Source: Dipteris shenzhenensis
Taxonomy: Eukaryota > Polypodiophyta > Polypodiopsida > Gleicheniales
Strand: one strand, 5' to 3'
Length of the DNA: 64,000 bases
Assembly: GCA_047967505.1 (NCBI GenBank)
Contig: CM106541.1
The translations under genes were made by a program, and so were the position numbers. Below are positions 56,719-64,000 of the stretch, piece after piece. The notes beneath the pieces are model-generated. The model ran no database searches, was not told the origin of the DNA, and worked only from the letters and a program-made list of their open reading frames with translations. How positions within the stretch are numbered: the first letter of the stretch is position 1; the number at the start of each line of letters is the position of its first letter.

Positions 56719-57044
56719 TGTTGAAATTTAGGAGAGCACTCTAAGGAGAAAATGCTCATAAGAGAGAGAGGAGAGAAGAAGATGGACGGCCACAAGATAA
56801 GACCAAACAAAAGAATGGTATTAAGTATCAACCTTATCAAAGTCAGTATGAATGGTATTAAGTATCAGGCTATCAAAGTAAGGCTAAGATGATCCACACA
56901 AAATAGAACTTGGAGGTGACCACGTATTAAGTAGGCAACTGAGTCCTCATCACCTAATCCAAATCCTATCCAATATTCTCATCCACTAATCACATGGATT
57001 TAGATTTAAGCCACTCTAATCACTCAGATGTACAAATCTCAACA
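56719..57044 (-). repeat. LTR of a copia-type element (solo or truncated)
   Basis: 326 bp with TGTTGA...TCAACA inverted ends. On the minus strand it is preceded by TTGAGGGGGAG, a polypurine primer, so it is a 3-prime LTR on that strand. No recognisable polyprotein remains to the right and no partner LTR was found, so the element body is decayed or deleted. Confidence 0.65.
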
Positions 57045-59890
57045 CTCCCCCTCAATAGAATATTCAACTCACAACAAGTGATATAATCTAAGGGAGACAC
57101 CTTTAGTAGTTACATGTTTATTACAAGGTTTTGGATATAATCAAAGACATGATGTTAACTCGACACAACTGACTACATAAAGAGAGTACTGCATTGATTA
57201 ATGACTCTATGTGTGGAATTCATCCAAAAACATTAATGTATCTACCTATCACGAGGACAAGCATTTTATGAGCGAAATCTTTCGAGAGTCTGAGCGAAGG
57301 GGGGAAAAAAAGCATCCAACTATGTAAAAATATGGCAAAAAAGGATTGGAGAAAACATAGTTTCACCTAGAGATATGCAAAGTACTATAGCAATGCCTAT
57401 TTAATACCCAAATCTTTGCATGAACCTTTGGAAATGGTGAGTAACATAATGAGATGGCTTTTGAAGTAACCCACATTTAGAGTAGACTTCTTTATGAAAA
57501 TTCCCTTATGATCCTTCTTACAACTTTTACCTAATAGGGCGTGACATTGAAAACCCTCTCTCAACCTTTAATGAAAGGGTTTCTCCAAAGAAAACTCATT
57601 GAAACAAGCCATCAAGGTAGTTTCGCCAGCAAAACCCCTTTGAAGATGTCTTCCAAGGTAGTTTCGCTGGCAAAACTACCTTGGACAACACTTTTAAAAG
57701 TGACATAACTTTCACATCCAATGTCCAAATATAGTCATTCAACCACTCAAATTAATTAAAAACCCATTCGAGTACACCTATGGGGTTATATTTTGGAAAA
57801 TCTTGCATATATAGTATTAAATATTACATGTATTTTATGAGAGTGATATATAAGCCCAAGTTAATACTTATTTATAGTAATTTAAACTTCTTTAGAAACA
57901 TATCCACCATGAATATATTGTTATTTATGCTATAAAAACGCTAGAAAGCTCTTGTCATATTGATATAAATGTGTTTAATAAGTAATTATATATGTATAAC
58001 ATTATTGCATTGAGAGTGATTATGAGGGATGTTTCTTAGAGGAATTATTTTTCAACACTTTTTTTTTGTAATAAACAGGGGTACAACGGATGTTTATGAA
58101 TAAGAAAATTTACTTTATGTAAAAGTAAATGCCTATTCTTTATATTTTATGATAAAGGGATCTAGTTCTTGTGAAAATAAAAGTGTGAAAACCATGTTCC
58201 CTAAAGAAATACAATTTTTAAATCTCTTGAAAAACACGCTCGAATAAACCTGCTCATAGGTTTTTTCTCTTAAAAATGACGCATCCACTATCATATACAT
58301 AAATTGGTATGTTGTTTTATGGAAATAGCTAGGTCTTACTAATGCCATTTATCATGACATGGCTTTATGGGAGAGATATCATATGCATGAGGATGCGAAC
58401 TTAATTAGAGTATGTTACTATAATAGAGACCCCTCCAAGTCCCATAAATATTTTTCCATTCAAATGTTGTCAAAAACATGGATGAGTCTATGAAGCAATG
58501 TGAAACCATGAGTTCGATCATAAAATATACTCTTAGAATCAAATTCTCTCCCATGAACATATGACAACAATAAGCTTTTGACTTAACAAGAGAGAAAATG
58601 TTTGCCACATTTGAAAGCACTTTTGAGCCATTAAGGCCCAAAGAAAAGAATTTGGCAAAGTAATAACTCCCCCTTTTTGAACTGATTGGCCATGAAGTGT
58701 AAAAAAGGCCCTCCACGAGGTATTAAGGCTTAAGGTATAACAGCAACCCAAAAGAAACAAAAATAGCTTCCAAAGTAGCTGAGAAAACCCTAATTAAAAA
58801 GGCTATAATATCCAAGTTAATATTATGGTCAACTTTTCATGAAAATTTTGGAGATAAGAAGCTTTAAAATGGTCACCACGTGTCATAAGATGGAGGCACC
58901 TTTGAGGCTTAACAAGTGGAAAGCTTTACAAAGAAATTTAAGAATCATCATTGCATAGTAGAGATTTGTCATGACTAGATGAGACATGGATTATTGTAGT
59001 TCCCCCACAACTCTCTGCACTAGGGAAGCTCCAAAGAAGCTTTAATGTAAAAAAGTTATAGAAATGAGAATAGGAAACTTCATATTGACACTTGTGAAGA
59101 AAGCAAGATAGCATCATTACCAATAGACAATACTTTCAGAAAATAATACTCCAAGCATCGCCCTCTCTTGTTTCTAGAAGAGTCGTAAACAAATAATAAC
59201 CTAGCAAACAAAATCTCAACCAAAAGGTGCTATATAAGCCTTCGTTGACACCCTAAGGCTATTATAAGCTTTCCACAAGCTTTCAATGGATTATAAGCAA
59301 TAGGAATACTAGAAGATGCTAGTTGTACATTTGCAGTGGGAGTACTAGAAACTTCAAAAAACCTTCCTCTAATGAAAATGAGTAGGGTAGGCCTCTATTT
59401 AAACTCTGAGAAACAACAATAAAAGTCTTGTTTGGTAACCTCAGCCATTGAACACCAAAAAGTCTTTGTTTGCTTCTATAACTGTATGTACAAACAAGCC
59501 ATAACATGCCGCTAAAAGTGACGATCTCTTTACTTCAAATTGAACACCTTTGGACTTAAATATGGAATCAATTGGTATTGAGAGATTGTTCCCCCACAAT
59601 CCATTTAGCTTAGGCCAAATTCATGAATTATTCTTCACTTCTTGTAGCAAGTCATCAAATAATGCACATTAAAGAAAAGGATGAAGAGTTATTGAAAAGT
59701 TGGACAAATTTTAGAAATAAAGAAATTTATAAAAATGACACATCACAAATAAGAAATTTATATGAGCAATTTCCATTCTCAAAGATTTATCGTATATTTA
59801 GTCCAAGAAAATCTTGTAGACTTGTTATGTATGCTTTTGCAAATATTCTAATGATATATTTTTTTCGCGCAAAAAGTAGTGCTAGTTATA
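57045..59890. other. Unassigned AT-rich DNA
   Basis: About 2.8 kb without a supportable gene; it may be the eroded body of the copia-type element whose LTR ends at 57044. The longest open stretches (for example minus 58405-58716) show no family motif. Confidence 0.4.
57652..57684. other. Perfect 13-bp inverted repeat
   Basis: TCCAAGGTAGTTT pairs with AAACTACCTTGGA across an 8-base loop. A partial copy of the left arm and loop (AAGGTAGTTTCGCCAGCAAAAC) lies 42 bp upstream at 57614. Confidence 0.8.
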
Positions 59891-59988
59891 TTACTTGAAA
59901 GCGAGAGTACAAGAAGGCCTGAAGGCCTGCGGGCTGTAATCACAAAACGGATTCAGCCCGAGAAGTCAAAATGCTAAATACAAGCCTC

Positions 59989-61317
59989 CTAGGGCATAAT
60001 CATCGGAGAGTGGACAAACAGCCACGGTGGAGGGGCGTAATGCCACTGAAGACTCTGAGTGGAGTGCTGGAAGAATAACTCCCGGTGGTCCCAGTCGCGA
60101 AGGAAACGTAGTCTCTTTTCCTTCCCTGCCTGGGACTCTCCTTGAATCTGATCCCACTGACCCTTAAGCGTGTGAATGATCATGCTCCAGATATCTGCAA
60201 GGGTCTGGGTAGTAGAAGAAGTCTGAGCTCCTACAGTCTGCGCGCATCTGGAAGTCCAGATATGCCAGCCTGTGATGCTCCCTATGATCTCCCAAACTGG
60301 GTGTCGAGGCATCGCTCCTGCTTCTGTCTCTGTCAAATGCCATGGGAAGCTGTCCATGTATGCCCAAGTGGCCTGCATGATGAAAAAGACGGGATCCTAT
60401 CTAGAGAACTCATAGGCCAAGTGATGTCCCGGCTCAGTCCTGCACCAACAAACGGCTCCCCAAGTGATCGGTAGCTTGGGTATAGCCCTAGCTAAGATCC
60501 CCATGATTCCTTTCCAAACCGTTTGCGCATGCGAGCAGCTCCAAAGGCAATGCTTCAGGGACTCCTCCTCTTGAAGACACATCTGGCAATGCCCCTCTTG
60601 CCCCATCTGTCTCAGCCAGCTACCAACTGGAAGCCCCTTGTGTGCCACCATCCAAAGGAAGTAGGAGATCTTCCTCGGACGCCAACTAGCCCAAAGAGTC
60701 TTCCAGAAAGTGCGAAGAAAGACCAAGGATATCCCCTGGGCATACCACCTATGTGCATGTGTGTGTCGCCCACTCTGGAGAGCCCCAAGAGCACGCCGAC
60801 CTGTGCGTGCACTGTAAGAAAAGAAGGGGGTAAGGTTCTCTGAAGTCTCCGATGGTGGCCAAAGCCACTCCCCTGGGTCCCACTCCACCTCTGACAAGGA
60901 ACAGCCCTCCCATATCCAGAGTCTCCAATCCTGGTCCTGCATAATCAGGGGGTCTATATGCCAAGTGTTCCCTTGCAGCCCTACAATGCGAAGGCGCTGC
61001 CAAGGAAGCTGGGGGTCGATCACGGCCTCTCTGCTCTGTAGGCGACTGTCATCAGTGATGGAGAAGAAATGTACCGAAGAATCCGAGAAGAGGCCTGCCA
61101 CCACTAAAGGAATGCCTCGTGGAGTGAACTGTCCTAGCCACCTCTCATCTCCTGGGAAGAGCTGTTCGGTGCCTACGAGAATCCTCCAACCTGTAGGGAT
61201 GGTAGCATCAATCTCCGCTCGCCGAGTCTGGATCCCACGTGCCGTACCTATTGCTGCTGCCAGCTCGCCTGGGCTCATCCGACTGTAGATGTCCCTCCAA
61301 ACCCAGAATGAGCACAC
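59989..61317 (-). pseudogene. LINE ORF2 C-terminal region with zinc-binding motif
   Basis: 306 open codons (61317-60397) include FWKTLWASWRPRKISYFLWM, then GHCQMCLQEEESLKHCLWSC with the C..C...H.....C pattern of the zf-RVT domain at the end of plant LINE ORF2. A second frame (60378-59989) continues with TGWHIWTSRC and ends at a stop near 59989. Confidence 0.88.
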
Positions 61318-61319
61318 GG

Positions 61320-62890
61320 GCCCATGCGCCTAGAGCACCCAAGGGATATGGGATCTCTCTCCAAGCTAACGACCTGTATCATCTGTCACCTGGCTGCTCC
61401 AGATCAAGGGCTATTTGTCTGTGTTCTCTCGGCAGCTAGGGGGAACCTGGGAAAGGCTGTGTCGCAACTTCCTCCAGACCGAAATGAGGCTACGGAGGAA
61501 GGGGGAACAGGGCTAAGTCAAAGGAGCTGAAGTGAAGATCCATCGAATAGAAGGCTGCCAAACACCCCCTCTCTGGGAAGTACACCCATTGAGACCATGC
61601 TGTAGCAAGAGCTTCCACGTCTATCCTCCTGGGGTCAGACCGCGGATGACTAGCTTGCCAAGAAGTGCCTGACTCTGCAGCTCTGGATCTATGATGCCAA
61701 GGCCGCCCTCTGCCTGGGGGCCTCTGCCTGGGGGAGAATGACCGTCTGCCAGGCGACCCTAGCTCTGGTGGTGTCGAAACCGTCTGAACCAGACCATAGG
61801 AAGTTCCGCACCAGTCTCCTCAGCTGGGCTACACAAGACCTCGAAAAACACCAACAAGAGGCCACATACCAAGTAGTGGCAAGAAGGACCTAGTTGACCA
61901 CAAGGGCCCTGCCTACCAAGGAAAGTCGTGCCGTGCTCCAAAAAGCAAGCTTCCGTCATATGGAGGCTAGGACCGGCAATAACTGCTGAGCCGGTGTGAT
62001 GTCCAGGCCTACCTGGAATCCCAGGTAACGTGTCGTCTATCCTCTAGGGATCTAGCGAAACCCCAGGAAAATACCCCACTGTGAGCTGGCTCCCGGATCT
62101 GTAAGAAAACCAACTGACTTATGCCAGTTGATTTTCGCCCCAGCCACAAGGCAAAAAATCTCTAGGGATAGTCTCACTCGCTCCAGTGACTCGACATCAT
62201 CCTGCACATATAGGGCTGTGTCGTCTGCATACTCGGAGTCCAGCAGCTCGGCATCCTCTCGAATAGAGAGACGCATCCCGCGAAGACCAGTGGTACGAGC
62301 TTGAAGGAAGTGTGTCATGGCCTCCGCAAAAAATAGGAAGAGGTAAGGCGCTAATGGACAGCCCTAATGCACCGAGCGCTTGAGTGTGAATCTCTCCCCC
62401 ATCCTGCCGCTAATGATAACCCGACTGGAGCCGATCTATAAAGGCTAGCAATACCTCTGATCCACTCGTCTGGGAAACCGAACCGAGCGAGTGTACCTTC
62501 CAAGAAGGACCAGTCTACCCTGTCGTATGCCTTCTCAAAGTCGAGAAGGAGTATGGCAAGGTGCTGGCCACTGTGCTAGGCCCATTCCGTCGCCTATGAG
62601 AAAGTGGAGATGTTGTCCAAGATGCTGTGATCTTGGACAAAACCAGTCTGGGTGTCATGAATCAAGTCATGTAGCAGAGGGCAGATGCGACTGCTGATCA
62701 TCTTAGCGACGATTTTGTAGGCGGTCGGGAGGAGGGTGATTGGGCGCCACTGTCTGATCTCCTGGCGGTCCCCCCCTTTTCCTAAGAGAATGGAGCTGCT
62801 CCCCTGGTGACCTCTATCCATGAGTCCTGAAGAACTCTTTGCACATCTTGTCGCCTTTCCTAGCCCAGAAGGACTTGGAAGCATGAAATG
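61320..62890 (-). pseudogene. LINE reverse transcriptase domain
   Basis: Blocks REIRQWRPITLLPTAYKIVA, TQTGFVQDHSILDNIS, LLLDFEKAYDRVDW (motif A, about 62510-62555), SEYADDTALYV (motif C, about 62200-62235) and AGAKINWHKS. Multiple stops and frame changes occur between them, including before motif B. Not functional. Confidence 0.9.
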
Positions 62891-62990
62891 AAAACTCTGA
62901 GCGACGCTGGGTAATCTCCTCTAGCATGGCTCGGGCCCGAACCTCCTGCTGTCTGAGCTCCTCAGAGCTTGGAGAAGACTGCTGCATCCT

Positions 62991-64000
62991 CTAAATCGAG
63001 GCGAGATCACGTCTGAGACCCCTCTCCCGTGCCCAACACCACTGTCTGACCTGAATCACCTCCTGCTGGCAAATGCAGCTAGACTCAGCAAGCGCCTGAG
63101 CTACCTGTGCTGCCATATCCCTGGTGGGGTCCCACTCCTGCTCCCAAAGGTCCACTATCCTGCTATGAACCGCTGCTCTAGTGTAGATGGAATCTGGGAT
63201 CCGGCATGAACGTGGAGGTGAGGACTGAGAGGCCGAGTCCAGGACTAGGATGACTGGGGCATGGTCCGAAAGTGTCGTCCCTGGAACCACTCCTGACTCT
63301 CCTCCTCTGCCAAGCACCCAATCACTAACATAGAAACGGTCCAATCGCTCCAAGAGTCTGCCTCCCTCCCTCTTGTAGCCCCAAGAGAAGTCCAGACTCC
63401 CAGGCCATCTACGAAAGGACGGTTCCCTCCAGCTATCCCGACCTCCCACTGCAAAGAGGAAGGAGTCCCAATCTGCTTGCTCCGCCTGAGCTATACCGAG
63501 GAACTCTGGGCCCCTTCCCTGCTGATCCTCTAAGGTCTCAAGGTTGTTGAAGTCCCCTCCTACAATCCAAGAGTCCATCTCTGGCAACAGGTCTGTCAAG
63601 GATCTCCAAAAAACAGATCTACGTCTTAGATCAGTCGGTGCATAGATATTGAGGATACCAATGCAGGATCCCTCAATATGCAGGCCCACCCAAAGCGCAC
63701 GTCCTGGGATCAAAGTGCCAAAACCAAACACATGCTGAACTAGAGAAGCATCGATGGAGGTGCAGACACCCCCGCTTCTCCCTTGCTCGCCAATCGAAGG
63801 TTCCCAGTAGGTGTGGAAGCATCCTGTGAGGACCTTCCCATAAATACTGGTTTGTGACGCCGAAAGCTTGTGTTCCTATAGTAGGAGCACATCTACCTTT
63901 CCCACCAAAGCTAGCTGGAGCTCCTGTCTGAGCACCATCTTCCTGGGGCCACGGGTGCCTGATGATTGGAACCCGTTAACGTTCCAAGAGATAATGCGTA
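62991..64000 (-). pseudogene. LINE AP-endonuclease domain
   Basis: Blocks SWNVNGFQS at the window edge, then GILNIYAPTDLRRRS, WIVGGDFNNLET (catalytic Asp/Asn), a DRFYVSDW segment and TLSDHAPVILVLD (catalytic Asp-His), as in exonuclease-endonuclease-phosphatase fold nickases of L1 elements. A stop lies near 63880; otherwise 246 codons (63731-62991) are open. Confidence 0.9.

Larger units (their letters stand above)
59895..64000 (-). mobile_element. L1-type LINE, ORF2 and 3-prime end (continues past the window)
   Basis: The minus strand carries, in order, an AP-endonuclease domain, an RT domain and a zinc-binding C-terminus, the layout of plant L1 ORF2, in pieces separated by stops and frameshifts. 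The endonuclease begins at the window edge (IISWNVNGFQS), so ORF1 lies outside. Coding similarity ends near 59990, followed by a short 3-prime region with GCAGGCCTTCAGGCCTTC near 59910-59930 and no clear poly(A). Confidence 0.88.

Overview
The window reads as nuclear DNA of a land plant with a large, repeat-filled genome. The evidence is one spliced plant-type gene with GT-AG introns, LTR retrotransposons primed by the initiator Met-tRNA (TGGTATCAGAGC sites), an L1-type LINE, a CACTA transposase relic, and many long GT/GA microsatellites. No bacterial-style operons, phage genes or CRISPR arrays are present. A gymnosperm or a fern would fit the huge intron and the TE mix, but the sequence alone does not settle the taxon.

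The only host gene I can support is a thymidine kinase (TK1 type) on the minus strand. It has four exons (42049-41511, 41333-41189, 40977-40856, 31229-30959) encoding 358 residues with no stop. Introns 1 and 2 are about 0.2 kb. Intron 3 is 9.6 kb and holds a nest of retrotransposons: a copia-type gag element (from 33.4 kb) apparently interrupted by a chromodomain Ty3/gypsy element (35.2-39.5 kb).

The left third (1.3-25.3 kb) is dominated by copies of an unfamiliar, minus-strand repeat family that encodes a reverse transcriptase. In sense order the parts are an A/G-skewed stretch of 0.5-2 kb, a conserved leader, a (CA)n tract, a roughly 1,150-codon broken RT gene with D, GxPMG and YVDD motifs, a long hairpin and a second (CA)n-like tail. 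One copy runs 11.1-16.8 kb, one lacks the RT core (21.9-23.9 kb), one is hairpin plus leader only (24.6-25.3 kb), and two are leader fragments (1.4 and 5.0 kb). A complete but internally deleted Ty1/copia element (16771-21407, 5-bp target duplication CAAAT) sits inside the A/G-rich part. A gypsy integrase tail plus LTR (9.86-11.13 kb) abuts the RT element.

From 25 to 31 kb there are LTR fragments, a CACTA (TNP2-like) transposase relic at 26.4-27.2 kb and duplicated non-coding sequence. From 43 to 50 kb the DNA is AT-rich with several tandem duplications. At 51.3-52.5 kb lies the most unusual item: a decayed minus-strand gene with an AT-hook, an HLH (HUH) motif and a YCLK (YxxK) motif, which I interpret as a Replitron-like HUH endonuclease transposon relic. 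It abuts a LINE ORF1 fragment with a CCHC knuckle and a long proline-rich tail. The right end (60-64 kb) is a decayed L1-type LINE ORF2 (endonuclease, RT, zinc-binding C-terminus) on the minus strand that runs off the window.

Apart from thymidine kinase, essentially everything coding here is a mobile-element remnant.
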